From Hydractinia symbiolongicarpus (lineage: Eukaryota > Cnidaria > Hydrozoa > Anthoathecata > Hydractiniidae), in contig NC_079875.1 in the NCBI RefSeq assembly GCF_029227915.1, forward strand, positions 4,154,001 through 4,218,000: 64,000 nt of DNA, read 5' to 3'. A program made the translations under genes and the position numbers. The notes under the pieces were generated by a model. That model saw only the letters and a program-made list of their open reading frames with translations, did no database searches and was not told the DNA's origin. Positions 1-10,659 of the stretch are shown here, piece after piece. Position 1 is the first letter of the stretch; each line of letters begins with the position of its first letter.

Positions 1-506
1 TAATTTTTGTGACAACAAAATGAACAGAACTTCAACAGATTTAAAAACAATGGCTGACTATTGGTTTACTTTTCTTTAAAAGAGTTAAACCTTACTGATT
101 GAGAGTGGAATAATCTTCAAATATCATCATACAAATCTTGTGCTGCTATAATTACAGATTATCCCATGTTAAGCAGTTGCTGTCATCATTATGGTTTCGT
201 GCACCAACGTCACGAAATATTTCTAGACTTTATTTGTTCATATTTGGCGTCATTTCTACTGTGAAGCATCCGGTGTTTCAATGTATAAAAAAACACAAGA
301 CCCTATGTTCAAGAACAGTGTTTAAAATATGTTTTGAACCTGGTAAATTAACAGCTGATTCAGGCTGTAACAATATAACAATTAAAATGTCTTTTTTGAA
401 GGTTTATCAATAAGAATATCTGCATTTTTAGAATTTTTTTCTAACATGACTGATGTTTCACATTTAGACTAAATCAATGTTTTTAAAAGTTTCTTAAATT
501 TTCCAG

Positions 507-560
507 GAACAAGCCACCCTGAAAAAGAAACGCTCCTTGTTAAATGAACAGCCATCCTAA
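507..560 (+). CDS. Possible terminal coding exon of an unknown gene
   Basis: A 3' splice-site-like stretch (TTAAATTTTCCAG) at 494-506 is followed by 17 in-frame codons, a lysine-rich stretch (LKKKRSLL) and a TAA at 558-560. An AATAAA follows directly at 561-566. The layout looks like the last exon of a plus-strand gene whose other exons lie before this window. The peptide is too short to recognise. A chance open frame after an AG is a real alternative, so confidence is low. Confidence 0.27.
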   Translation, partial: EQATLKKKRSLLNEQPS

Positions 561-751
561 AATAAACTCCCCACCTCCATAGGTTTACTTGAGCTTGTAT
601 GATAGAGAAGTGATATATTTTATAGCCATGCATCAATTTTTTTTATCAATAACTGTTGCAGCTACCGGCTGACAACAATTTACATCCATTCAGTCAAGCA
701 ATATTTTAACGTTTAAATAATTTAAAGAAAAGCTTGGCAATTCAAAAATTA

Positions 752-1015
752 CCTCCCCCCTCCTCCCTCCTCCCTCCTCCCTCCTCCCTCCTCCCTCCTC
801 CCTCCTCCCTCCTCCCTCCTCCCTCCTCCCTCCTCCCTCCTCCCTCCTCCCTCCTCCCTCCTCCCTCCTCCCTCCTCCCTCCTCCCTCCTCCCTCCTCCC
901 TCCTCCCTCCTCCCTCCTCCCTCCTCCCTCCTCCCTCCTCCCTCCTCCCTCCTCCCTCCTCCCTCCTCCCTCCTCCCTCCTCCCTCCTCCCTCCTCCCTC
1001 CTCCCTCCTCCCTCC
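752..1015. repeat. Tandem repeat (CCTCCCT)n, about 37 copies
   Basis: About 264 bp consist of an almost perfectly uniform 7-bp unit, CCTCCCT (GGAGGGA on the minus strand), with slight irregularity only at the edges. Because 7 is not a multiple of 3 and no stop occurs in the unit, both strands show spurious open frames (PPPSSLL on plus, GGGRREE on minus). The minus strand carries regularly spaced G2 and G3 runs, which can fold into G-quadruplexes; the pyrimidine/purine asymmetry also favours triplex DNA. Near-perfect homogeneity implies recent expansion. Confidence 0.97.
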
Positions 1016-1952
1016 AAACCTAAATTTAAGTCCTATGGGTTAAATCCAGTATATACGATATATTCAATTGATGAAGTTTGACTATTGACAATGTCGCCTC
1101 TGGCAACTTGCTAGCAATTTACGTATTATTTATATGAATGACGAACAGGTCAAAATACAACATCAACAGATACATATATTAGTTTATTTTTGTTTACTCT
1201 TGATGACATATTTTTTTGTCAATATTTGTTGGATAATTGATTTTAAAAAAATGTTTTTTTTGATAATGCATGAAAACATGTTTATATGAACTGCAACAAA
1301 AAAACCCTGTCCGATTTTTAAAAATTAAAAACAATAAGTTGGAGAACATCCAATGGTACGGACTTTTATTTTTTAAGTTACAGAGCTGTCAGTGTATGAT
1401 TAAAGCTTATAGATATGTTATCGTAAAAAAGGCAAGGCGCAACAAGTGTCAAGTAAGGCTGTAATCAAAGGGCGGAACCAATGGGGCGGTACTAGCTTGT
1501 GTATAACCATTAGGTCATTAAAGCTTCGTGGTGCATTTTTACAACTATCACTGGGAACGAGGTTGAAAGAAATTGTTTAAATGAGTCTTCACGTAGACCA
1601 TCGTATATTAATCTTTCTCAGAAACATTATGCAACTTCAGAGGGTGTATTTTTACTATTGATTTTAATCATGTATTTTGCATTGTTTGCCGTATTTACTT
1701 TGGATATTTGACTAAAGCAAGATTTCATAAAAACATTTGATCTAAAAAGTATTTTTAATGTGGACCTATTATGCTATACTTAAATATGTCACGATTATTT
1801 GACAAGTCAAGCGAACTTGAAACCAATTTTGATTGAAAATTTCTCTGCAGATTTTGCGTGGGGTGAATCAATGGAGCTTTCAAACCGTAAGTACTTCGTT
1901 GAGAAAAATTCTTTTTGTAAATAGTTGTAAATAATTATCTTTAATAAGTATG
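1016..1952. other. AT-rich intergenic DNA without a recognised gene
   Basis: No frame here shows protein-like composition. The only recognisable item is CTGGGAACGAGGTTG near 1551-1566, one arm of the short foldback family seen intact at 6309-6387 and 27783-27844. The open frame at 1270-1464 is lysine-rich, has no family resemblance and no splice context, and was not accepted. Confidence 0.6.
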
Positions 1953-1988
1953 ACCATGGAGTTAGAAACCTATTTCTAACTCCATGGT
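1953..1988. repeat. Perfect 16-bp inverted repeat (hairpin)
   Basis: ACCATGGAGTTAGAAA at 1953-1968 is followed by the 4-base loop CCTA and then its exact reverse complement at 1973-1988. As RNA or single-stranded DNA this would be a very stable stem. There is no U-run directly after the stem, so it does not look like a Pol III terminator. It may be a minimal foldback element or the remains of one. Confidence 0.9.
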
Positions 1989-2103
1989 ATAGTCAACACA
2001 AATGAAAATTCATTTTAAGTTTCATTCAAAAAAACAGCTTTCAGGCCACTAATAAAGTTTGAATTTCTTGCTTAACGCTGTTGCTCTACCATTAAGAATA
2101 AAA

Positions 2104-2812
2104 AGTCGATAAGGCCCATGGAAAAATCCACCGAGGCAGGATAAAAATTTTGATGACGTCAGCAAGAGCCCCATCAAGACCGAAAATTATTTTTTTATAA
2201 ATTTGTATACCTGTTATTATCATCGTATAGATCTTGAATCGCTGATCAAGAAAATGTATAGGATCATGTACTTTTGACAAACAGTTGCAGAGTTATTAGG
2301 GTTTGAAGGTTCTTTGATGACGTCATCAACCCGTCCATTCTAAAACGAAAAGACGGCGGTGACGTCAATGATTTTTCACCGACCCCCAAATCCGTTTTGG
2401 AATAGACGGGTTGATGACGTCATCAAAAAACTTTTAAACACCAATATCTCTGCAACCGTTTGTCAAAGATACATGATCCTATACATTTTCTTGATCAGCG
2501 TTTCAAGGTCTATACGATAAAGGCAATGGGTATAAAAATTTCTAATAAAAATAACTTTTGTCTTTTCGCAGGTCTTTGCTGACGTCAGCAAAATTTTAAA
2601 AACCTTATATCTCCTTAACCGTTCATCAAAGCAAATGATTCTATACATTATTTTGATCAGAATTTTGAGCTCTACACAACAGAGGCACTGTGAAAACAAG
2701 GTTCTAAATTATTTTTCTTATGGATGGGTTGCTGACGTCATCAAAGTTCCAATGACGCATCTTTTTGATTTTTATCTTACCTCAGTGGACTTTTCCACGG
2801 GCTTTATCGACT
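2104..2812. mobile_element. Non-autonomous DNA transposon (MITE) with about 45-bp TIRs and internal repeats
   Basis: The ends are imperfect inverted repeats: AGTCGATAAGGCCCATGGAA at 2104 pairs with the reverse complement of the stretch ending at 2812 (AGTCGATAAAGCCCGTGGAA), and similarity continues for about 45 bp. Inside, a module containing CTATACATTTTCTTGATCAG-like sequence occurs in both orientations and again in a diverged third copy, so the element is built from inverted and direct modules. It carries six TGACGTCA palindromes. No coding capacity is credible. A target duplication was not evident. A decayed relative lies at about 18775-19030, and its terminal motif recurs at 42210 and 54321. 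Confidence 0.85.
2153..2742. promoter_or_regulatory. Six TGACGTCA (CRE-type) palindromes inside the MITE
   Basis: Exact TGACGTCA occurs six times, near 2154, 2317, 2360, 2414, 2580 and 2734, usually within TGATGACGTCATCA or GCTGACGTCAGC. This octamer is the consensus site for CREB/ATF bZIP factors in animals. Whether the sites act here is unknown; they may only reflect the repeated modules of the element. Confidence 0.6.
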
Positions 2813-3443
2813 AGTATATCATGCTAGATCAAAAGTTTTGTATTCATGACACAAGTTGACAACAATGTTGACAAGTATACGAGGGAGGTGGCATACGTGA
2901 CATTAAAAGGACATATAATTAATTCTGCAGTATTGTCTGGTGATATCTCATCTAGTTGATGTTATTGCGATTGTCAAATACAAATAATGTTTTGTACTTA
3001 GTTAGATTGCAGTAGGTTTAGGTTAACCATTTCATTAGATGGATGTGGGGAAGAGGATTTCGTTGTTTATAAATCTTCGTGTTATTTTTTTATTTACTGC
3101 TTCTGCCGTTTCTGACTTAATCTTGTTTTTGATCAACACAACACCATGAAGCAAAAAAGATTTTATGTTAAGTTTTAGACTTTCTTTTGTTGCAAAGCTT
3201 AAAAAGTATATTTTGAAGAAGAAGCTTTTTTAAGAATTTGATTTTGCATACAATTTATATAGGACTCTTTTTAAGTGAAAATTCAAAATTTAGCAAAAAT
3301 GCATTGGTAGGTTAAGAAAAATATTTCCAGACAAAAATGGAAATTTGTCATCTCATATTTTGTTATTTTTTGTCACAATTTATATTCTTTGTATATTTTA
3401 TCTTTTAGATTTTTCGCTAACACGAGGATTAAAGTACAAAATT

Positions 3444-4523
3444 ATGGGCAACGAAATCTCATTTAAATATGGTTCGCCTAAAAATCCACACAGAAGGAGA
3501 GCATGTACCTATGAACACTCTTCCCCTTTGCCTGCAAGGGCTGTAGTTACACCCGGCACGCCGTCAAACGCGTCTATGCGTTCCGCTACATCGATTCAGT
3601 CTGGATCTTCGACGCTTTCCGACTTGTCGGACGACATTTCGACGGCGTCGTCGTTATCTCAGGAGTATTGCTACCAACGCCGTAAGTCAACAATTTCCCA
3701 CGAAAGAAATTCACCGAGAATTAATACAATCCGAACTTTATCATTGCGGGGAGTCCAATCGGAACCAAAACATAAAGAAACGGAACTAAATAATAATATT
3801 ATTGAAAGTGATGACGTTGTAGCTGTGATGAAGAAAAAGCACAAACGAGTTAGAAGAAGAAGATTGGCCTCCATATTGTCAAGCGAGAGTGAACTGATGG
3901 ACCTTTATGAAATCCAAGAAAATGTCCCTTTATATATAAATTTAAAACCACTTTTTCATGTAAACGACACATCAAAATTGATAACAAAATTTTTGATGAC
4001 TATTACATTGAAACAACTAAGTATGAAAAAAGTCGCTCAGACTGGTCAAATGTGGGAAGCGCAGATTCAATTTTACGAAGCTGGAATTACGCTTGGTGAC
4101 CAAGATAAAAAAACTGAAAATACGGAACCAAGACTCGTAAGAGCTTTTACATGGTCAGGCCAGACAAAAAGTGTGCAGTTGAGTACAGAAAATATAAAAT
4201 TTATCGGCCATTTTACACATCATATCGAAGGTGCGTTGCGTTATTTGGAGTTCGAATTGATACTTCGTCCCTGCAGAAAAAGCAACATAACCAATCAATT
4301 GATCGTAGCAACACGTAGCGTTTCTCTTATTGGAAGTTGTTCAACTGAAAATTTAGAAGTTGACGATGAGAATCCAGATGGCATGCTGGGAACGTTTATG
4401 TTCAAAGACACACGCAATACGAAACATAACACTGAGTTTTTCTGGGCCGCTAAAGCATTACGTAATGTTAAAAATGGTAGCTTATTTAAAACACTGTCGA
4501 AAATACATTCCACATGTATTTAA
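3444..4523 (+). CDS. Intronless protein of unknown function, possible N-myristoylation start
   Basis: The ATG at 3444 opens 359 codons to TAA at 4521-4523. The frame extends further upstream, but only to a TTG, so 3444 is the first ATG. The protein begins MGNEIS, which fits the N-myristoylation consensus (Gly2, Ser6). Residues about 30-80 are rich in Ser, Thr and Pro. A basic cluster (KKKHKRVRRRR) lies near residue 140 and could be a nuclear or membrane-binding patch. The second half (about 160-330) is a compact, mixed alpha/beta-like region without known motifs, containing RAFTWSGQTK and LRYLEFELILRP. AATAAA occurs about 190 bp downstream. I do not recognise the family. The intact length and codon use favour a real gene, possibly a retrocopy. 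Confidence 0.72.
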   Translation: MGNEISFKYGSPKNPHRRRACTYEHSSPLPARAVVTPGTPSNASMRSATSIQSGSSTLSDLSDDISTASSLSQEYCYQRRKSTISHERNSPRINTIRTLSLRGVQSEPKHKETELNNNIIESDDVVAVMKKKHKRVRRRRLASILSSESELMDLYEIQENVPLYINLKPLFHVNDTSKLITKFLMTITLKQLSMKKVAQTGQMWEAQIQFYEAGITLGDQDKKTENTEPRLVRAFTWSGQTKSVQLSTENIKFIGHFTHHIEGALRYLEFELILRPCRKSNITNQLIVATRSVSLIGSCSTENLEVDDENPDGMLGTFMFKDTRNTKHNTEFFWAAKALRNVKNGSLFKTLSKIHSTCI

Positions 4524-4529
4524 AATTAG

Positions 4530-6305
4530 TTGTATTTAAAAAAGAAAAATTTATACGTTGTTAATCTTAGATAGTTTTATAGCAAAAAGAAGAAAAAAAT
4601 GCTTGTCTTCTGACATGCCAGCAACCACTTCACAGCGGTGAAGACGTTTCTGAAAAACCTTATTAAAGGATCATACTATACATCAGTATGATTTTTTCTC
4701 GGAAAGATCAATAAACACTCTTTAGGATTTCACGTTTAACCAATTAACCCACGATTCTATAGACTTCAGACAGCTTTATGCGACACGTGTGTAACACATT
4801 TGAACAACGTACATACCTGCTTGTAGCAAAATTGATCTCTCTATCAACAAACATGAATTCGACGCAACTCTTCTGTCCAATATCTAGATTACTAATCATT
4901 AGGACTTCGGTCAAAATTCGTAACTAAGTATTTTTCTGTCTGTGCAAACTTAATTCTTAATCACTACACTTTTGCCTAATTAATACGCCTTGCAAACGTT
5001 ATTATGTTAAAATGTTCTGGGGCCTATACTTATCCCATGAGAAAAGAAAAGTTTACAGATAGGTACGAACATGCATACTTCATTATTTGATAATCCCAGG
5101 AAGATACAAACGTAAATTGCTTTATGTTGTGTAAATTTATTGTGTTAGCCAGTGTAAAATCGACGGAAAGCTCCCTCGTCGCAAAAGTCGATAAAAATAT
5201 ATCTTATTTGTTGTTTGTATTTTAAAGATTTTGTGCGTGATTTTGCATTGCATGATTTTAACCGACAAACTAAATCCCCTTGGACAAACAGACAAAATAC
5301 GGCTATTATTGCAGAGAAACTACGGGTTCGCCCGTCTTCAAAATTCCACAGAAAATCACCCGCTGGCCAAACATACATCGCATTTGTTGTTTTATGTGTC
5401 CGTAACAGGATCATTTCTCGTTCACAAACGGAACACCGGCATCATTAATACAGAAATTAGTCAGTGTAGTTCATGGAAAATTTGTACATGTTCCGGGCAT
5501 GGTTATTTCGTGTATACTTATAATAATAAATTAGCCATCAGTTTTGTTACAACTGTGCCATATGCTACGGAACGGCTGTTGGTTTTCGATTTTAGTGACT
5601 TACATAAAAGTTGAGCTTATGGCGGCGAAAAACAAACTGGCTATTTTTCCGGCATGTATGTAATTTGCAGACTCGGACATATAGATATATCTAGAATTAT
5701 TATAGAATGAGTCGCGCTAAAATATTTCTTTGTAATATACTTTTCGAAAAAAATTTAAACCAGCAAGCAAAGTGCGCTGGTCTGTTCATTGCGCAAAACG
5801 CGTTTGCCGGATTTTTAATATGTGCGCAGGATATACGGAATTTGAGGATTTTAACCGGATCGTAGCTTCTTTAAGTGATAAAACTTGGGACAAGACTTGG
5901 GACAACCCGAAATCCATTGGAATTATTAAAAGTATGTCGCATATTTGCTATTTCGGTAAAAATCATGTCGTGCATTCTTAACAAAGGTTCTGTGACAACA
6001 GAAAACGAGTATTATTAATATAAAGATTTTGCTTTCTCGAATGTATATAATATTTCAACATGCATTGTGGAGAATCATTAGATGTACTGCTTTGACAAAT
6101 TGAACGCTGCTAACACCGTTTTTCGTTAAATCCGTTGACAAAGCGCCACTGAAAGACGAAAAGCCCTAGGAACAAGGTTATATCTCTAGAATAATTATGA
6201 GTACCATAACCCTAAATATTTAACTGCGAAAAACAAAAATATATATTTTTACGCAGCCAAAAATCCAAACTTCTAGTAAACAAAAAGAGATAAATAGAAG
6301 ATTTT
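4530..6305. other. Intergenic DNA, no gene recognised
   Basis: The stretch holds an AATAAA near 4710, probably for the preceding gene, and otherwise low-complexity AT-rich sequence. Open frames at 5145-5414, 5215-5448 and 5231-5614 overlap on both strands, depend on non-ATG starts or lack family resemblance, and are not supported. Confidence 0.55.
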
Positions 6306-6308
6306 TTC

Positions 6309-6387
6309 AACCTCGATCCCAGGGTCTGTCACTCGCAGGCGTTTCATCCTCATATCAAAGAAAGCGACAGGCCCTGGTATTGAGGTT
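6309..6387. repeat. 79-bp foldback element
   Basis: AACCTCGATCCCAGGGTCTG at 6309 pairs with the reverse complement of the end at 6387 (AACCTCAATACCAGGGCCTG), about 22 bp per arm with a few mismatches. The same terminal motif recurs at 1551, 7747 and 27783, so this is a dispersed family of very small inverted-repeat elements. Confidence 0.8.
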
Positions 6388-7746
6388 AACAAATTGTAAC
6401 GTAATAACGACTTTAATGAGCACAATAGTAATATGTTTCTGTTTACGGTCGGAACCTTCTAACATTTTGAAAAGGTTAGCAAAAATAAAAATCGAGTCAT
6501 TGAGTATTGATATTTTCTTCAGATTTGCTCAAAGATAATTGCTTTCTGGCAATTATAGAGCAAGATTTAGTTTGTCTCGATTATTATGTGTTATAAATGA
6601 AGACTTGTCGTCAGTTCTACTTCGCATTCTGATACTTAATCAACAAGTTACCAAAGTTTACATGTATTTTATTTTCATTTATGTATAAATTGAGGACTAC
6701 ATCATACCAACTCAAACCGAACTTGGACTGGTCTTTCTAGAGAACCAACGCCTGCTCCTTTTTTGTATCCATGGTTTTCCTATCCTAAAAAGAATGAAAT
6801 AAAACTCCTCGGAAGCCTGGAAGGTTTTTATTCCAGGTTACAAAAAAGTGATGGAGACAAGACGTGCGAGAAGGAAGAAATACAAATATATTCAATTTAT
6901 AAACTTGTACACATAAAATACACCATACAACTAGATGTATAACGTCACTTTTCTTATCAACATCTGCTGTTTTTGTTTCTGTGTATGGTCCCAATAACGA
7001 GCGGCTAATGACAAGAATATTCAATTCTTGACTGGCTGGCTACCAATAAGAATACGAGTTAATTTTGGCAAACTAAAAATTGCTATTAACGCGCATGGTT
7101 TAAAAATTTTTACGGTTAAAGCCTTCTAGAAGTTTCTTTTCTTTTCTATGGAAATATAACTTCAAACATGCGCAGATAGTTGGCAACGAGTTTCCTAACG
7201 CTTTTAAAGCAGACGCCACTGTGTAGAGAGCATGCGCAGTGAGATTAGAACTTAGGGAGGGGAAGAGTTGGAAATAATTCGCTGCGGTTTGAATCAGCAA
7301 GCATTAAGCCGTAATACGTCTTTTTATTGTGTCAGTCTCAATGTGTAAAGAGAGTATGAAGTCAGAAACATCCTCTTTGTAGTGAGACCGATATTGTTCC
7401 AGATACCATCATTTCCATAACTGTTACGAAATCGGGAGTTAAGATCTTGATCCAGCTTGAGAATTACATTCGCGAAGTCACATTCTGTATGACAGCATGC
7501 ATGCAGTTTATGCCTTGTTGAATTTTTCCGTTACTCAAGCAAATGACGTAAGAGATTTAATTTATTGCTAGTTTTTGTGAAATTTGCGAAAATTATTGAC
7601 TAACTTCGAAAGAATCAATTCTAACGAATTTTTAAATCTTTTGTTCTTCGAAGTTTACTACCCAGAAGCTCTTTCAACACGGTACAAAATGAGAGAATCA
7701 AGTCGTTGAATTCATTTTTTACCAAATTTAATTCTCGCGAAATATT

Positions 7747-7800
7747 AATGACCAACCTCGTCCCCAAGGCATCTTGTATCTTTTCTGATCCTGGGACGGC
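7747..7800. repeat. Fragment of the AACCTCGTCCCC foldback family
   Basis: AACCTCGTCCCCAAGGCATC and the following CTTGTATCTTT...CTGGGAC align by eye with the left half and centre of the element at 27783-27844. The right arm is degraded. No gene is seen between about 6400 and 8018. Confidence 0.65.
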
Positions 7801-8018
7801 GATACGAACATGGCCCTGGAGGAGGCCTCGTCACATGACCCTCCAATACACAGTATTTCTGTGTGTAATACTTAAGGAGATTTGTCTCAATGTACCAAAG
7901 TTTTATATATAACCTTGCAGAGCTAAGCGAGATCGGCGTTTAACGTAAAAGATATGGCGAGTTAGTTGTTGTTGTTTTAAAATTCAAAGCGTGAACGCAG
8001 TTTTTTACTGTTTTCAAA

Positions 8019-8661
8019 ATGCATAAAGATATACTAACGTTATTCAAGCGATTGCAAATCGCATTGCATCAAGGTGGATTGGAAAATGATTATTTAAAAC
8101 CTAAGCAAATTATTTGTTTGCAAAGTCTTTTCCTACATATTGACGTAGTGGCAGTCCTTCCCACTGGCTATGAAAAATCAATGATATTTCAGCTTCTCCC
8201 TTCCTTCCTACCCAAAAAGACGAGTAGAAATATAGTTATTGTGGTTTCTCCCTTGTCTTCGATAATTGAAGGTCAAATAAAAATATTGAGAAATCGTGGC
8301 ATTGTTGTCAATGTCTTTTCAACACATTGTCATAAAGAGGAGGAGGTTGACTTGTTTAATAATGATATTGATAAAAATGAACCAAATTACTGGGGTGTTT
8401 CTGTGGATGTGTGGTCTGGAGCTTTGGATATTTTATTTACCCATCCAGAAGACATATTAAGTGAATCTGGCAGAAAATTGATGAATTCTGATATTTTTCA
8501 AAAAAATGTGGTTGCATATGTGGTTGATGAAGCACACTGTATAGAAGGATGGTAAGACATTTTGCTACCATTATTTTTTATAAGAACACAATTTCAAAAA
8601 TATTAACTAAATATCAACAAATATATAATTGTAGTGTTCCTTTTTCATTTACAGAATTTGG
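8019..8661 (+). pseudogene. RecQ-like SF2 helicase fragment (N-terminal half)
   Basis: From ATG 8019 a 178-residue frame shows RecQ-family motifs in order. A Q-motif-like LKPKQ sits near residue 27. Motif I is VLPTGYEKSMIF near residue 47, where RecQ proteins have G-Y-G-K-S, so the glycine before the catalytic lysine is replaced by Glu. Motif Ia is VVSPLSSIIEGQ near residue 76, and motif II is VVDEAHCIEGW at the end. After motif II a donor-like GTAAGA and an acceptor-like TTTCATTTACAG (ending 8654) follow, but splicing them gives an immediate stop. Motifs III-VI are missing. The frame abuts, and converges with, the DUF6589 remnant on the other strand. This resembles helicases carried by DNA transposons rather than a host RecQ. 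It is not expected to be an active enzyme. Confidence 0.85.
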
Positions 8662-8669
8662 TGAATAGA

Positions 8670-10645
8670 CTAAATGGCCTTTGTATGCGACATTACTGGC
8701 TTGAAAGGTGAACAGTGCTCAAATCTATCAGAAGGGGTATGTGCATCATATAACAGATATTTTGCACCAGAAAACCTGACACGTGTGAGTTGGTCACCAG
8801 CAAAACAAATTTTCATATTACCCATTGGATCGTCGGCTGTTTTTATCACATGAGACATTGGCTGACCGATCTGGGATTTCAGGTTCCTCAAGCATGGGTA
8901 AATTTGGTATCCTGCCAGCTTTGTAGTAGATTTCTCATATCCATTTTTCATACTGACGAAGAATTTTAACGCAATCAGCATGGTTAGCCTCGTTCGCAGT
9001 AATAATGGGCATAGACACTATACAAGATTTTTTTACACATTTCTGGACTGTATTCATGTAATATGTGGTCTGGTATCAATGATTTCAGGAATTTGAATTT
9101 TGTTAAATATTGAACCATTATTCTACCAACTAAAACTTTTGTGTTTTCGATGTAAGTTTTCCATTCCACTATAGATAGCGAGAAAACAGATCGTGGTAAT
9201 GATGAAACTAGACTTCTTGGTATGTTGTTGGGAAGATAAAATTCTGTTTTCTATTAGAATAGAAGCAAACAAGTGTAAGTCTTTATTTTGTACGTCCTTT
9301 CTCATGTGACCTTTCATGATGCGGAGGTCCCAGTTGTCTCCTGTACCACGAAATGTCTTTCATCTTTAATTTTTGCCACTGCAGTGTCAATAAAATGTCC
9401 CCTAGATAATTTTAACAGGATATCTCTGCATTTTGTTGATAGACACACTCCAAGGATTAAGACGACATTGAAGCTATTAAAAATATGTTTATATATAAAT
9501 ATGTATATTGAACACAATGAGACCTTTATTATAGATTCTTAGCACAGAGCACAATATTTTTCATTATATATATATATATTTAATATATAAGATATGTTTT
9601 TTTTAGCATTAATATTTCTGTTAAGGACTCTTAATATCATTGTAGGATTTTATTAGTAAGTTTATAATAAGTTTTTGTTATATATATTATTAATTTTTAT
9701 AAACTTTATTTTAGATTATATACCTGTTTTGAGCATCCACCATCTGTGTTGATTCTTTGTAGTAAACTAAGCTCATGCCATCTGGAATTCATAAGAACTG
9801 AATATACAAAAGAGTGTTTTATTTTCAGTGACTCTTTAGTTTCTGTAAAGTCAATTAAGTTCCCTGAGATAGCATTAAAAATATCTGTTAGAAAACAGTG
9901 ATGTTGGACCATTTCTTCCCAAAGTTTACTAAATTTGAATTTTGTTATTCCAGCACAGGTGTTGTTGTAAAGAACAGAGCTTGTATTTTTTCTTTTACAT
10001 AACTGCTCACACGAAATGGCCAAATCGTCTGACAATATTTTTTTTATAGCAACATAAACTGATTTGCAATCTGTCCTTATCATGTGTGCCACTGCAGTTG
10101 GATCTGATGTATCTATCGCATTACGTAAAGATTCTGTTTGTTTTTTTGACAAAGGAGATGATAGTAAGCTGTCTGTCAAATTTTTGTTGTATATGGAAAA
10201 TGTTGCTGTAGAACTTTTCGTAGTTGGCATATTTGTTATATCTTGTAATAGAGTTTTATTAAAATTTAACTGCTTTTTAGCGGTAGTTTCCACTTCCTTT
10301 GTTGCTGATTTTTTTGGTGATATTTTGGAGCAGGGTGATGATTTCATACATCTTTTCACTGAAACATTCTGTCTTTGTTGTAACTGCGACCTGCGTATTC
10401 CCAAATTTTGTTAACAAAGCTTTCACATTTTCGGCATATACAATTTGAGAAGCCATCATTTTCTGCAAGCCTATGCCACAAGCTCGTAATATATTTCTCG
10501 CCATTTCCTTTTGCTTTCCTTGCACTGAATAGATACGTATTAGATGATTTTTCAGGGTGTCCGAATTACACAAGGGACACTTGCCTTCTTTTGCCGTACC
10601 AGACCGTTGATAAAATTTTTTTGGTGTTGATTGTGTTGGATTCAT
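8670..10645 (-). pseudogene. DUF6589-type protein remnant (likely transposon-encoded)
   Basis: Reading leftwards from ATG 10645, the pieces follow the order I know for DUF6589-containing proteins of cnidarians and fungi. They are a short N-terminal zinc-finger start (KFYQRSG then CPLC), a Ser/Lys-rich linker, a block with MNSRWHELSLLQRINT ending at a donor (AACAG|GTATAT) near 9722, a second exon from about 9500 with VCLSTKCRDILL and [14 protein letters not shown], then [15 protein letters not shown], and finally FAGDQLTRVRFSGAK with DRFEHCSPF near 8750. Frames shift at about 10400, about 9315 and about 8980, and the protein stops abruptly near 8670 where the helicase fragment begins. It is a pseudogene. 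The family assignment is from memory of its motifs, so moderately sure. Confidence 0.7.
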
Positions 10646-10659
10646 CACCTTGAACAAAC

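Larger units (their letters stand above)
8019..10645. mobile_element. Internally deleted DNA transposon with helicase plus DUF6589 genes
   Basis: Two transposon-type genes converge: the RecQ-like helicase from the left and the DUF6589 protein from the right. Both lose their 3' halves within about 10 bp of each other near 8661-8670, as expected for one internal deletion in a convergent two-gene element. An Academ lineage with a RecQ-like helicase (AcademH) has been described in animals and fungi; this pair may belong there, which is inference. I could not find terminal inverted repeats by eye in the flanks (7500-8018 and 10660-11500), so the true ends are unknown. Confidence 0.55.

Noticed and set aside
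734-1081. Open frames on both strands (PPPSSLL and GGGRREE repeats)
   Set aside because: They are translations of the stop-free heptamer repeat; the plus-strand frame begins with TTG, not ATG.
2092-2699. Two minus-strand frames with similar peptides (MYRI motifs)
   Set aside because: The similarity comes from repeated modules inside the MITE; there is no conserved protein feature.
3345-3443. N-terminal extension with a hydrophobic, signal-like stretch before MGNEIS
   Set aside because: The frame opens with TTG and has no ATG before 3444; an acceptor-like site lies upstream but no exon could be linked.
5145-5614. Overlapping frames of up to 127 codons
   Set aside because: Non-ATG start, overlap on both strands and no family resemblance. 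A loose resemblance to the CACGGG repeat was too weak to call.
10064-10414. Plus-strand frame of 116 codons
   Set aside because: Antisense shadow of the DUF6589 remnant.
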